Part shown: positions 23,320 through 46,169 of the stretch, piece after piece
How the letters are laid out: each line of letters starts with the position of its first letter
How positions within the stretch are numbered: position 1 is the first letter of the stretch
Assembly: GCF_964204645.1 (NCBI RefSeq)
Contig: NC_134029.1
Coordinates: forward strand, 1,621,001 to 1,685,000
DNA from: Tubulanus polymorphus
Lineage: Eukaryota; Nemertea; Palaeonemertea; Tubulaniformes; Tubulanidae
Direction of reading: 5' to 3'
DNA: 64,000 bases
Position numbers and translations under genes: made by a program
Notes under the pieces: model-generated
Databases searched by the model: none
What the model was told of the DNA's origin: nothing
The model's input: the letters and a program-made list of their open reading frames with translations, nothing else

Positions 23320-25904
23320 ATGATGGATGAACTAGCTGACGCGTTCGGGGGTGCGTTTAAAGTGAATAATATAGAGAATGATGTGAACGCACCTCACCCG
23401 AGATATTCACAATATAAATCTAAAATCACCGGATCTTCGCAGAAGGAGAGGAGAAAACGTATATTAGAAATACAAAAACAGTAAGTAGCATCATCAAGGC
23501 ATGCACCATTACATGACGGTCTCCTCTCCTCACACCCTATGTCCAAGATGTTTAAAATTGCATGCATGCATTGGGAAATTATTCAGTCTCAGACCTGTGA
23601 CCTGTCAAATAGACTAATGATAAGGTAAATTTGCCTTATTAGACATTGGTCACGGTGATGGTAAGCTTTTATGATCTGATCAGTGCATACCATACTTACG
23701 CCAATATGTGATTTGTGAAAATATCTGATCTTGAAACTAAACCACAGACTTCGGCAGGCAATATACCGAGCGTGGAGGGTTCATATTCAATATTTTGTAC
23801 CTACTGTATCGACGTTCCATACCGATGTGTGGATGAACATTGGCTGCTTCGCAACCGATTAAGAATTTCAAGATGAATTCACTTATCTCTATTGTTTAAT
23901 GTAGGAATAGGTTTGATTCCCTGGTGCATGTACGTAGACTAGCTCAGGGTAAGTGGGATGATATGCCCGATCATGACGATGATTCTATGGAAGTGGATAA
24001 CTATATACGTCATACAAGACCAGGAAAAAACTATAAAAATCAGGTAGAGATTTCACCAGAAAAATCTACAGTCAAATTTACTCAATAAGTTGATATGAGA
24101 TTGAACTATGATATTGTAAACGTTATTTTTATAGTTGATGTTATCTGAATGGCTAGTGGAGGTACCCGAGGATCTAGAAACTGAATGGATTATGGAGATG
24201 TGTCCTATCGGCAAGCGTTGTCTAGTCATAACTACCAGAGTATGTGCTCATCCCCTAGTAATAACTATTAAGGGTTTTTGGTCAAAAACTTTAGAATGTC
24301 AGGCCAAATTATTTGAGGAATAATCGTGTTATATCAGGTGCATAAGAGCAGTCAGTATTTACTTTTCATTCAGCATAAGGTACCAAATACAGTAAAAAAA
24401 CACTGTTATCATACTCGTTAATTCTTTGACTTTTTCAAAACTGTTCTAAAAATGTAACGGGTTTTTATTTTCAGGGTCAAACGATAGCTTACGCTAAAAG
24501 TGGGTTGTATATAAATAGTTTCCCGTCTAATTTACCTGGTGGAAGCAAACGCAAAGGTGTCAAATATACAGAAGAAGGTATTGATTAGTTCTGATTGAGA
24601 GGTTGAAAAATTTATGTTTTATCTGTTTGGGGCAACAATCTTAAGGAGATGTGACCTATTTTTACGCTCTTGATGAATTGATGCGGTTATTAAGACGACC
24701 TCTAGTGATTTTTTTTTATTTTACAGAGAGCACGATTTTAGATTGTATTTATAACGACGTCACTCAGACGTATTATATATTAGATCTGATGTGTTGGAAT
24801 GGACATCCTGTTTATGATTCTGAGGTTTGTTAATTTCCAGTTTAAGACGGTTTTATTTTGATGCGAAACTTGTGAAAATGAAATCAAATTCGATACATTT
24901 TTAGACAGAATTTCGGTTTTTCTGGTTGTTGTCGAAAATGGAAGAATATCCCGAATTAGACGTCAAATCAAAATACAATCCAGTAAGTTGTGCTATTCAC
25001 AGAAAACCTTGCCTAAATTTCGACGAACCGAGACCGGCAAAATAAATCCCAATTCAATCTACGCCCAAATGAAGGATCGAAAGATATTCAGCTGCTATAA
25101 CCATGATGATTGTCTGCGTATTTTCAGTATAAGTTTATAGCTTTGCCCCAAATCGCGTGTACGAAGTCTGCTATGGCTGAGGCAGTAGCACAACCTATGT
25201 TAGTCGCGGTAAGTTTCAATCTAGCTTCAATTTTTCTCCGAAGTTAAACCCTTTAAACTGAAGTAGTTTTCGTCTTAATTTTCCAGCTCGACGGTTTGTT
25301 ATTTTACCACAAAAAGGCGCGATATACGTTCGGCTCAACTCCTCTCGTTTTGTGGTTGAAACCGTACATGTTACCGGAGATACTGGGAGTACCTGCGACT
25401 GACGAACAGATGAAACGCATTCCGAGTAACTACGTCAACCAATCGGAATTTATTAAAAAATTCGAAGAAAAGGAAGCGAAAGAAAAGGAGAAAAAACAGC
25501 GAAAATACAGCGAGAGAAAACAAGCGAAATCGGCGAATAAAAAAGAGCCGATGGAAGTTAGCGGAAATCAGAAACAATCTCAACAAACAGAAATAACAAA
25601 AACAGCGAACAAATCTAAAAATATGAGCACGCAAACACCGGCTAAAATGGAAGGAAGGGTTCAACCAGCTCGTAGTTGTAAGACTTATGGACGTGGTAAG
25701 CCTATTACTAATAAACAACAGTTTACCACGTATGATAGTGTATATACAGATTATAATTTCACCGGTTGGACAGGTGGTTATTCACTCGATGCAGCTTCAC
25801 AGTTTACAGCAGGACAATCAGGATCAGGAGACGCTAGAATGATGGCTCGTGGTGGGGGTAAAGGGGGTAGAGGTGGGAGAGGTTCAGGTATGGATACGTA
25901 TTGA
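23320..25904 (+). CDS. SNUPN: Snurportin-1, snRNP import adaptor, with an RGG-like tail
   Basis: Eight exons: 23320-23480, 23905-24043, 24135-24239, 24475-24577, 24727-24824, 24905-24982, 25128-25208, 25287-25904; about 460 residues against 360 in human. Two adjacent ATGs open the frame. The N-terminal importin-beta-binding region is [10 protein letters not shown]...[13 protein letters not shown]. The cap-binding domain contains [39 protein letters not shown] and [20 protein letters not shown]. The tryptophan right after that last motif corresponds to the trimethylguanosine-stacking Trp of the human protein. Snurportin carries m3G-capped snRNPs into the nucleus with importin-beta. From about residue 305 a lysine/glutamate-rich run is followed by a Gly/Tyr segment and a tail [15 protein letters not shown], which the human protein lacks. 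An upstream acceptor near 23,290 suggests a spliced 5' UTR. Confidence 0.95.
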
Positions 25905-26169
25905 ATGGTCGGATTATTCTGTGAAATACCACAAATTGTGTTCTTTATGTTTTGCTCTGTAGTAGACCCTACCCTAACTGCAGTAGGTTTACAAGAGTTT
26001 TGTCCTATCGTCTGTAGCCCTGGACCCACAACCATTCAGATGACCATTCAATTTTCACAAGAAATCCTTGTGTATCACATATCTGAATGACTGCACAGTC
26101 CAGGCTGTTAGACTAACTAAGGAATGCAGGGTCCAGAGGATTGCAAATTGATGGATTGTTTTTTGTTTC

Positions 26170-26175
26170 AATAAA
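26170..26175 (+). promoter_or_regulatory. Poly(A) signal of the SNUPN gene
   Basis: AATAAA lies about 265 bp after the stop codon and before the GatB start. Confidence 0.6.
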
Positions 26176-26339
26176 AGGTTCAGAGTTATGATGAATGGAA
26201 TGATCATTTTTATTATAATAATAATGAAATAAAGTCTGTTATTAACGACAAGCCGATTTGTTATTGTGTTTGCTGCAAGATGAAGTTGGTGTGGTAAGCG
26301 AGGTTTCGTATTTCTCGATAGATGGCGAACTAATCTGCC

Positions 26340-29017
26340 ATGGCGACTGGTCTGCTAAGGAGTCGTAATTTATGGTCAAATTATGTATTATGTGGTTATA
26401 AGTTTGCTGTTCGAAGATTCTCAGATAATTCTCTAAAAATTGCTAAGTATGCGACCTCATTTGTTTGATTATTCAAAATTCTGAAACACCTAAAATTGTG
26501 CATTACGTGTATATGTTCGATTTTCATCGGAATGGTGGCAGCACCAGCCGGTTAGGGTAGATTTGTCCTTCCAGGCGGGCTGTCTAATTGTACCCGGCGT
26601 GATATAACTTTACAAAATGAATAACTGTCATTATTTTTATTTGAATTAGATCATCAAAGAAGTGGCAAAGTGTAATTGGTATAGAAGTTCACGCTCAAAT
26701 TGCGTCCGAATCAAAGCTATTTTCTGCATCAGGGACGGAATTTGCTGAATTAATCAACAATCAAGTATCATTTTTTGATGCATCTCTTCCAGGAACACTA
26801 CCAGTGAGTCAAACTGACAATTTAAAAAAAAATAAAAATTCTCAAACACTCTAATATTTCTGAACATATTTCGATTGTATTTTAGGTATTAAATCGACGT
26901 TGCGTAGAAGCTGCTATTCAGACGGCATTTGCTTTAAATTGTCGTGTTAACTTGGTTTCTAAATTTGACAGGAAACATTATTTCTACGCTGATCTGCCGG
27001 TAACTATCGATTCAATATGTCGTTTTATAAATCATTGAGTTTATGACTTTCCAAACAAATTTGACATTATCGTATTTAGAGGTCTTCGATTGATTATTAT
27101 AGAATGTTTTCGCTATCTCTCTCAATAGACGGGTTATCAGATAACGCAACAGAGGCTGCCAATAGCTGTAGATGGAGAGGTTGAATATAACCTTGTCACT
27201 AGTCCGGGGAAAGATCCGGTGAAAAAACGTGTCATTATCAAACAGATACAGTTAGAACAGGATAGCGGGAAGAGTATTCATGATGAGGATGAAAATAAGA
27301 GTTTGATAGATTTGAATAGAGCTGGTGAGATTTCGGTCCCAGTTGAGTCCTTTATGTTGTGATAGAATACTATTTGAGTTGATGGGATGTTTTGATTTCA
27401 GGTGTAGGATTGATGGAAATAGTAACTGATCCTGTATTCAATCATGGTGAAGAGGTGTCAGCATTTATCAAAGAGTTACAACTCGTTTTGAAATGTATTG
27501 GAGCTTGTGATGGAAAAATGGAAGGTGGTAACAATGAAATCTTTCATTAAATCCTCTTAATTATCACTTGTTTGTTACAATATTTTGAATGTCTCTATAT
27601 TGTAGAGGGTTCATTAAGAGTTGATGCCAATATTTCTATAAATCAACCCGGGAAACCGTTAGGAACTAGAACTGAAGTGAAAAATATAAACAGTGTTAGG
27701 AATATTAACAAAGCTATCAGTAAGTCATTGGTTTATATCTCATATAAGTTTTAGACACAACATACGTAAGACTTTATTAATTCCTTAATTTGAAATTTAG
27801 ATTATGAAATAAAACGACAAATAGATGAATTAGAAGCTGGAAATGAGATAGTCAATCAAACTCGATCATTTGACTCCGAACTTGGGTAAATATCTTAACT
27901 GCTCAATGGTTAGAATTACTTATACAATATTCTGAATTCAGTCAAATTGGTCTATTTTTAGAATAACAGTTGCTATGAGAGATAAAGAACGCGTCCAAGA
28001 CTACCGTTTCCTTCCAGAGCCGAATCTCCCCCCATTGAGAGTTTATAATCATCAAACTATGACTGAGGATTTGAGGAATATCAACGCTATAAATATCGAC
28101 AAACTGAAAGAAACGCTGCCCGAATTACCGGAGGCTAAGAGACAAAATCTGATGAACAAATATGGAATTACGAGACATCAAGTTGTTGTTCTTATGGTGA
28201 GGACATATCAAATCAGTAGCCAACTTCACTAAGAAGGGTTTTGATTCCATAAACTTGTTGAATTGATAAATTGGTATCATATTCATTGAATGCAGGGAGA
28301 AGATGGACTTCTGGAATATTTTGAGGAAATACTCAATGCAGACAAAGATCATTGCGACCCTAAATTATTAGCAAACTGGTTAACAATGAACCTTTTAACT
28401 GAACTGCACAAATTAGATTGGACTTTATCTCAAAAGTAGGAATCATCCAAGTTTCTGTATTATTTAATGTGGAATGAAGTTCACAATTAAATTGATCTTT
28501 TATATTCTATTTCAGTACGATATCCAGTGAGAATTTTGGAAAATTAGTGAATTTAGTCCAGAAACAATCAATAACTGTGACGATAGGAAAAATGGTAAGA
28601 TTATCTTAACTATTACTGTGCGAGTTTATTTTCAAGTTACTGGTCTTGCATTTTGTAAGTGATGTTTGTTTTCAACAGGTATTGGCAGAATTATTGTCGA
28701 ATCCTCATCAAACTCCGAATGAAATCATCGCTTCTAAAAACTGGAGTAAACTCACCGATACTCAACAAATTGAAAAACGTATTGAGCAGATTCTTGCAGA
28801 AAATACTAAAGCAGTAAGAAACATTGATTATCATTTGACTGATCTTATTTTCATGAATTTATTCTTAATCTTACACGTTTTATGTCAGGTTACAGATTTC
28901 AAGAAAGGAAAGACGAAAGCATTTAATTTTTTGATCGGACAAGCTCAAAAAGCGACAGAGTTTAGAGCTGATCCACAATATGTGATAAAAGTCCTCAAAG
29001 ACAAGTTGCAAACTTGA
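26340..29017 (+). CDS. GATB: Mitochondrial glutamyl-tRNA(Gln) amidotransferase subunit B
   Basis: Twelve exons: 26340-26446, 26650-26803, 26886-26999, 27129-27324, 27402-27524, 27606-27719, 27801-27885, 27962-28196, 28296-28435, 28516-28594, 28679-28813, 28889-29017; about 536 residues (human 557). The N-terminus is Arg/Ser-rich, as expected for a mitochondrial presequence. GatB signatures appear in order: [95 protein letters not shown] and [13 protein letters not shown]. The C-terminus has the YqeY-like tail ([20 protein letters not shown]). As part of GatCAB it amidates misacylated Glu-tRNA(Gln) in mitochondria. SNUPN lies just upstream on the same strand and CYFIP is convergent. Confidence 0.97.
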
Positions 29018-29095
29018 TGGGAAAATTCATTTCATCTTCGGTCAAATACAGAGATATCAGCATTGCTTTACTTCAGATTTTTTGTACCAAGTGAT

Positions 29096-29101
29096 AATAA
29101 A
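29096..29101 (+). promoter_or_regulatory. Poly(A) signal of the GATB gene
   Basis: AATAAA lies about 80 bp after the stop codon. Confidence 0.65.
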
Positions 29102-30692
29102 TTATTTGTAATATGTGAAGCCCTCGGTCAGGTTCGTTCATTCATGTAGTATCCATTTACACTTTGCAAAAGTCACTTACTATGTCAGGTCTGTTGGCCA
29201 TGTCATTGTGTGTCATTGGCAGTCGAAATGGGGGCAGCAAACTGGGACGAATTACTTCAGTCAGTCGCTTGGGTGTGACGTGAAGTCTAAATTGGAATAT
29301 TCTCCATTCAACCGGACAGCATTGCATCAAAAACTTTAAAAACAAACGAGGATTTAAAAGGCTGAATTTTAAGGGTTTAGGATTTTTATTTGCTTGCTGT
29401 AAGTTTAATATATACACAAATTGTTATAAATAATGAATTAAAAAAAACACAAGTTACAAAAGATAGGATTGGAGGATATTTAAATGATTAACCCTTTTAT
29501 ACTGGTGGCAGATCTGATCTGACCACAGCAACACTGTATTCATGCATGAAAGATAGGGAAGGATTTCATGACTAAAATGTACTATTATTGACAGGTATAA
29601 ATATGTAATGGAAGGGTTTCACACACTAAGGTCACTCGCTATCAATCAATACAAACAATTTCCCCCGACTGCTCAAAATCTCTCAAATTTTGAGAAAATT
29701 TCGTTGAAAGCATCGAATACCGTTAAATTCAAGCGGTCGTTCTAAATCTAAGTTTCAAAAGAGCAAAAATGTGGTCGACTTCAAACTACATGATTCCAAA
29801 AATAAATCCCTAAAAAATTTTCCCAGAAAAGCATAAATTTCACAAGTCAGGATTAACTACATGTATGTGTGCCTTTCATTACTGACTAGAGAATGGCAGA
29901 GTCAATACACAACACACGGTTCTAAATATTTACAACTTTATTTACAAATAGCCGTTCTAAATTAAACCAACGTTATTATACAGTTCAAATAAATGCAAAT
30001 TGATTCAGTCATTTCATTCAGTAGTATCAGACAATACTTGATCAGTTTATATTTATTCTGGTAACACAGAATTTCTGCATCTATTTCGAACATTTGTCAA
30101 ACTATTTCTCTAATGTTTTCAAACTGATCAAAACCTTCCTAGAAATTAGGCCAGGATTCGCACAACAGATTTCTTCTCTATACATGATTGTTTTAATAAT
30201 CATAATTATATAAACCATGCTGCCATAATTAATCAATAATCAGTAACAATTCGTAATAAGAGAATCCATGATTGAATGATGATACAACAGATCAAACATC
30301 TATAAGATGAAAGACTAAATTATGCTAGGATATTTCACTTCACAATGAACACCATATTTCTGACCAGGAAATTCTTTATAGTTCATAACAAATTCATACG
30401 ATAGATTTCTGTACATCTATAGACTTCAGTTCTACAGTTCTACAGTAACTGGTTAAAAACATCGAAAATGAACTATTTTAAACTTTAGATTCAAACTAAG
30501 CTGACAATTGTGCATCTGGATCCAGGGCCCGGTTGCATTGTCGTTCCTGAGTCCAAAAGTGGTCTTAAATCTTAAGACTGGTCTTAAGCTGTTGGATTGG
30601 CTATGGAACTAAGATGCTCCTAAGCTAGTTAAATCTAAGCCTTGACAGTGCAACTAGCCCCAGAAGATAAATTAAACTGATGAATTATGAAT
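29102..30692. other. Convergent 3' region between GATB and CYFIP
   Basis: This AT-rich non-coding stretch should hold the long 3' UTR of the minus-strand CYFIP gene; reverse AATAAA hexamers lie near 29937 and 30052. One MITE-like element (30523-30662) lies close to the CYFIP stop codon. I see no convincing open frame. Confidence 0.6.
30523..30662. mobile_element. MITE-like family C, copy 1
   Basis: About 140 bp starting CAGGGCCCGGTTGCATTGTC and rich in TCTTAAGACTGGTCTTAAG-type motifs. It lies just beyond the CYFIP stop codon. Its interior is inverted relative to the copy at 38093. Confidence 0.7.
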
Positions 30693-40551
<9,859 letters not shown>

Positions 40552-42780
40552 TCAAATATCACTGAATATATTCCTCGAATAGGCGTAAGATGGTCTCGAT
40601 GCAAAACGATGTATCCTGAAATATATAAATAGAAAAGTTATTTGATCTTAGACTTGAATAGCATCCTAGTGAATGTTAGAGAGTTTTTACCTAAAGTTTT
40701 CTGCTGTATTCATCCAACTTCTAACGAACGGAATGAGAAGTCCTCCGAGTAAAATCTGACTAGGATGATAAATCAGTAACGGTATAGAGATTACTGATAG
40801 CTCTGGTTTTCCGTTATACAATATCTTTAACATCGGTATACCTGAAAACAATGAGTCAATAGACGACTGAAAGAACGTTGATATTAATGTTATTACAGTT
40901 ACAGTAAAAAACTCAGCGAAGTCGTCATTAGGATAAATCGTCACATCACTGAAATCATCTTTTTGGGTCCGAATTTGTATTTCCTATTCAATCTACTAAT
41001 TGTAACTCGTCAAAATAATGAACGTCCCAACTAGACTTTGTAAAGTTACCAATATTACTTACTGACCTAAGGTCAATGATTTGTGCGTTGAGCAGAATAG
41101 AATAGCGACTGTATCAGCTGGTTGAAATCTAAGGAGAGGTTGAGATGACAACCAGAATGTAAACAGCAATAAAACTACTTGAATAATCACAACTGTAATA
41201 AGAGAAAATAATAACTGTTCAATAAAACACTCAAATAAAATCCCAAGCTTAAGAGTCAAAACATTGAGTAAACATATCAGACTCCTTTTTTTTTCTTTTT
41301 TTTACCCTTGGTATATCAAAAGAAAATGATTTCGAAATTAAGTATCTAGAATAGATTAATGAGGCTATCTGTACATAGGCTGGCCTTCTTTGATGGTAAA
41401 TAATTATATGATTGACTATCAATGCAATGTATCGAATGATACATAATCATTTGATAATGATAAATGCACTCACCTAAAAAGGCCACGATTAAGAGACTAA
41501 GTTCATCTATTTCTACATGATGTAGATTATTTTTCATAGAAAATGTATCACAAAACGTAGTGTAAATTATCAATAACAACATTGCACTGAAACATAAAAC
41601 ATTCAACTGAGACTCTTCACACCGAGTTTGATAAAAGTGTAATCTAGAGAAAAGTAGAATTCGATACCTGCTTATTTCTCCAAAAGGAATACGATTTCTT
41701 TCCAGCCAAAGTCGAACATGCTTACGAAAGAACTGACCAACTAATATCGGAATGAGAACTGTTAACGATAGCTGAATAAATACAGAAGTAAAGCCGACTG
41801 AGGTCTCGGAACCAAGCTAGAAAACAGGAAACGAGTTATTCACATTTCTATCAAATTCAACCGAGTCAAAAAACTAAATATTTTCATTTTCCTACCACGA
41901 AATAAAGCAGCATAGGAGTAACAAGTATTCCCTAAAAAATACAAATAAATAAAGTTATAAACTTTCCAAAAATGCCCGAAGAATTGAATGAAGGATCATT
42001 TTGAAGTTACCAGAAAACTTCCTAGCGCTGAATTAAATATCGCAGCTGCCTGAAATTAAAACAAAAAGAACTTTGAAATTTGATGAATAGATAATTTGCA
42101 TTGATGCAACATGATTGATTTATTTTACCTCATTTCCACCAATAGCTTTTGTTAAAATGACCGCAGATGAAACTGGAGGTGGCATACATGATACAACTTG
42201 TAACCTGAAATGAATCATTGAACACAATTCATACACGTACAATATGTACACTACATTGTACTGTAATAAAATCATTGCATATATACCCTTTTAACAGCAA
42301 GTCTTCAATTGGACTGTTTTCAAGTAGTGAAACCAATATATACATGAAAACTGGTACAAGCACTAGAGTGAAAACTTGTATAAATATATGTATACGATAC
42401 TGGAAAAATGCTTTCTTCAAATCCTGAAAATAAAAGTTTTCAAATTAGAAGCTGAAAGACCTGAATTATGAATGCACTTATTTCAAAATCTCTAACCTGT
42501 GTTTTCAGGGATAGCCCGCTGTTAAAAAATATAATACAAACTGCTAAGTACTTGACAGTCCATTCTGGTTTCAGGAATCCTATCGAAACAACAGACATAA
42601 ATAACAACTTCTTAATATTGAGAATAAAAAAATAACCTTGAGCCGAGGTCTTGTAATGTAAGTTGCAGTGTCAGTGATTGACTTACCTCCCTTAGTCCCA
42701 AAAGGAGGATACAATCTAGCTAACAAAATTGATAAAACAATTCCAATGAGAAACCAATTCTTTTTGATGATGTGAATCAT
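40552..42780 (-). CDS. SLC10A7: SLC10A7-type transporter of the bile-acid:sodium symporter fold
   Basis: Eleven exons: 42780-42687, 42579-42497, 42423-42287, 42204-42129, 42049-42011, 41931-41896, 41816-41668, 41586-41474, 41193-41068, 40841-40691, 40615-40552; about 355 residues, the usual length. The chain is mostly hydrophobic with about ten membrane segments. Signatures include [91 protein letters not shown] and [19 protein letters not shown]. Vertebrate SLC10A7 lies in Golgi/plasma membrane and affects calcium handling and glycosaminoglycan synthesis; its substrate is unsettled. The start lies about 590 bp from the divergent MCTS1 start. Confidence 0.95.
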
Positions 42781-43370
42781 TTGGCGTTATTACAACTGAA
42801 ATGAAGATAGCCAACAGCGACCAGATCAGTCTTTCGGTTACACTTGGTAATTAGTACGACGGGTGAGTGTTGAGTTCCAGCATCTATTTTACGCACTGTC
42901 AGCTTCTGAATAATCTTTAGTTAGTTTCACTGAGTCTTAATGAAGACAATTCACTATCAGCGACAAATGCGTATCGTGTTATATTAATCACATTCGTGAA
43001 ATTTACAAAATTCATAGAAATCGCGTTTGAAATTTCGTGGATTCTGACAACCGGAAGGAACGACCTGACGTTGACACCGGCATGGATTTTACGACATTTA
43101 AATATTCATCTAATTCCTTCAAATTTATCATCTAATTTATTCCATGCATCCTATTATAGTCAGGTTTTCAAGATATTCCCACTGTATGTTGCTTGTTTTT
43201 AATTAAACTAATTTTAACTCGGACAGATTTTCCAGCTGCAGCTGTTTCCCGATCTGCTTCCATTTCATCTCGATTTCAGTGGTTTATTTGCATTTTCTAA
43301 CCGAAATACGATGATGAACTAAAAAGGAATTAATCTGATACTATAACCAGCGCACTAAACTGAATCAAAT
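42781..43370. promoter_or_regulatory. Bidirectional promoter region, SLC10A7/MCTS1
   Basis: The two start codons face away from each other across 590 bp, and no other gene lies between. The region holds no recognised motif I can name with confidence. A shared promoter is inferred from the layout. Confidence 0.5.
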
Positions 43371-44496
43371 ATGTTTAAAAAGTAAGTTAATTCGTGAAAA
43401 GTATTCTAAAGTAAAATGTCAATTATTTTTATTGCGCGACGTTATCCGTATTCGGTCATTGAAATACGTTTTAATTTTGTTTTACAGATTCAACGAGAAG
43501 ACAGATGTGACTAGTGTGAATGCTATGAAGTCCTCTGCCCAAAGAGGATTAAGAAATAAAATTCTGGAGCAGTTCCCGAACATTGCTGATCACATAGACG
43601 AAATATTACCTAAAAAGGAACCTCTGAAAGCTGTCAAATGGTAAGCATGGGGCCATCCATAAAGTACAGATGACACCTGATCGATCTTTTTGGGTCAAAC
43701 AGCTACCGTTTTTACTGAAGAACTTATTTTCAACAATGCTTTTGAAATCTGTAATTGATGCTGTATCCTACAAAATATTCTAAAATCTTTATTTTCAGTC
43801 GCGATCATATTGAAATAGTAGCCAATTCTAGTGGAGAACTTCGCTTTTTCCGACAAAGAGACGGTCCTTATATGCCAACTTTAAAATTACTTCACAAATG
43901 TAAGAATTCAGACTAACATTGCCTTATAACTTACCTTTACACCCAAACTCATTTTGTCAAGATGTTTATTTTAATTTTCAGATCCATTTATTTTACCTCT
44001 AATGCAGGTAGATAAAGGAGCTATAAAGTTTGTACTAAGTGGTGCTAATATAATGTGTCCTGGTTTGACTTCACCTGGAGCGAAAATGTCTGATGTTCCC
44101 ACTGACAGTGTGGTTGTATCCTTTATCAAACTATCACTGGTTTAAATCTTATCTATTTCCACGGTGATGTCAGGGGTGGGTTTAGAAAAATTTTAAAGGT
44201 AGAAATCCATTGAATTCATCTTCTTTAACTGATTTCCTAACCAGGCTGTAATGGCAGAAGGCAAGCAACATGCGTTAGGGATTGGATACACCAAAATGTC
44301 TTCAGCAGATATGTAAGTTTTCACTCCTTGAAAATCAATAAAAACTTTACTTAGTAATGTTTTGGCAATAAATTTTTTACAGTGTAAAAAATCATTGATG
44401 TTTTATCATTTCAGCTTATCAACTAATAAAGGAATAGGAGTGGACAATATTCACTATCTGAATGATCAGTTATGGAGTATGGCACCTGTGAAATAA
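43371..44496 (+). CDS. MCTS1: MCTS1, PUA-domain translation re-initiation factor
   Basis: Six exons: 43371-43381, 43488-43640, 43799-43899, 43982-44115, 44245-44312, 44415-44496; 182 residues (human 181). The first exon encodes only MFK plus two bases, as in the vertebrate gene. Conserved blocks are [77 protein letters not shown] in the PUA domain, and [17 protein letters not shown] near the end. MCTS1 pairs with DENR on 40S ribosomes to recycle deacylated tRNA and support re-initiation after upstream ORFs. Confidence 0.98.
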
Positions 44497-44545
44497 CGAG
44501 GACTTTAAAATATAATATTGTATTATATATGTAAAATTTGCATTA

Positions 44546-44551
44546 AATAAA
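44546..44551 (+). promoter_or_regulatory. Poly(A) signal of MCTS1
   Basis: AATAAA lies about 50 bp after the stop codon. Confidence 0.7.
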
Positions 44552-44883
44552 TATGTCATGATTGTTTGCATTTTTCGAATTTCTCATTATCACCTGGATA
44601 AAACTTTAAATAGCATTTCGCCGTGATTTCCCTTCCCTATTTATTTGCTACGTGTAGAATACGCGATATCTGGGATTCGAATCTCGCGCACGAATGGTTA
44701 GGCAGCGCCGGGAAAAGGGTTAAAGTTGATTGGCGTTGGCTTCTAATCTATTGAAAATTTTATCTGATGAAAATAAGATACAATTGTGCCGTAAGTCTAT
44801 GAAATGACGTTTAATATCTAACAAATTCAAAAATATCGTCGTCAACGATCTCGTTTAGTGAGTGGTTCGGCACCACGTGTAGT

Positions 44884-44935
44884 AGACTGGTTTCGCTGGA
44901 GCCATTGTTAGCGGAGTACCGGTAACCAGTCTAAT
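44884..44935. mobile_element. Short inverted-repeat element (family G)
   Basis: TAGACTGGTTTCGC and CCGGTAACCAGTCTA are inverted ends. Related ACCAGTCTA hairpins lie at 19190-19280, in the ANKLE2/DELE1 intergenic region. Confidence 0.45.
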
Positions 44936-46169
44936 CACTTATGTATTAATGCGCGCATACCCACAATTCCTGTTTTGCGTCAGCTCTATGTATGTATACT
45001 GCCGCCGCCGTGTGAGAGCAAAACATGGCCGTTTAAAAGTTTATGGATAATATTTACTCGTCTCATATCTGCTTTGTCGAACGTTTTCATGGCCCATAAA
45101 TATACGACGCCTGATCGAATTAGGGTAAGAATGAACCATGATATGTTTTGATGCGCGAATACTGAACACGTTATGCTGTACGGATTGAGGGATTTTCAAT
45201 TGGCGTGTGCGTGGTGTGTGAGGCACACGCACGTAACCCCGCCAGTAATACCCGTATGATACTGCGTAAACGCACGTTCGCCATTAAATTCAAAAATACG
45301 AAAATATTTTCTGATGTAATGTGATTAAAAATCTGTTGTCGTTTAAACGTGTTAGTTGATTTATTATGATTTGTAGCGCGTTTTGTCTTTGATTTGAAGA
45401 ATACTGAATCCAAGGTAGCATAGATAGAAAGGGTCGGCTCCAGGGAGGGCGAGCGGGAGGCGTGCGTACTTGTGACGTGAGTGACCCGTATCTAGTGTGT
45501 ATACACTAACACGGGGCAGCTGTCTTGCCTATCATCACTATTCTGTTTCAAACGAAAATCATTATATTTCATTATATCATTATATTATCATTCCTAAAAT
45601 GATTGTAGCTATGAAATAGTAGAATAGACAACAGACTCTTAGAAGTTTCCTATTTAGGTTGCCTGATTAGGATACAAGAATTTCCTTTAAAAGTCCATAT
45701 TTCTTACTTAGAATGATATTTAATTAACTTATATATTAAAATGTAACGTTAACAACTTGATTTTGGTTTTGAATTAATGAAATTCATTCAGAATTCTCAT
45801 AAATTAATTGAGATTTGAATAAAACATGTAGGTTACAGTTGCATCTAAATTAACTCATATAGGCTAATACAATAGATTTTAGAATAAATGAAATATTTTG
45901 TAGACTTCTGACCTGTAGTTAGCCTAGGCTTCGTTGGTCTATATGTAAGGCCTATCATGGTCTATGAGGTCCTATGATCCATAAACATTGAAAATATTTT
46001 TAGTCAAGTAGGTCTTATTATTACACATTTGTCAAGTCTTAAATATTGTGGTCGTTAAAGGCAAGTCATATGTAGTCTTAGCTGATTAGGGCTGGTCATG
46101 TCTACGAGTATGCGCTACAGGGAAGGTCTACCTTCTTTTCCCTCTTGGAGATTATTGATTTCTGATAGT

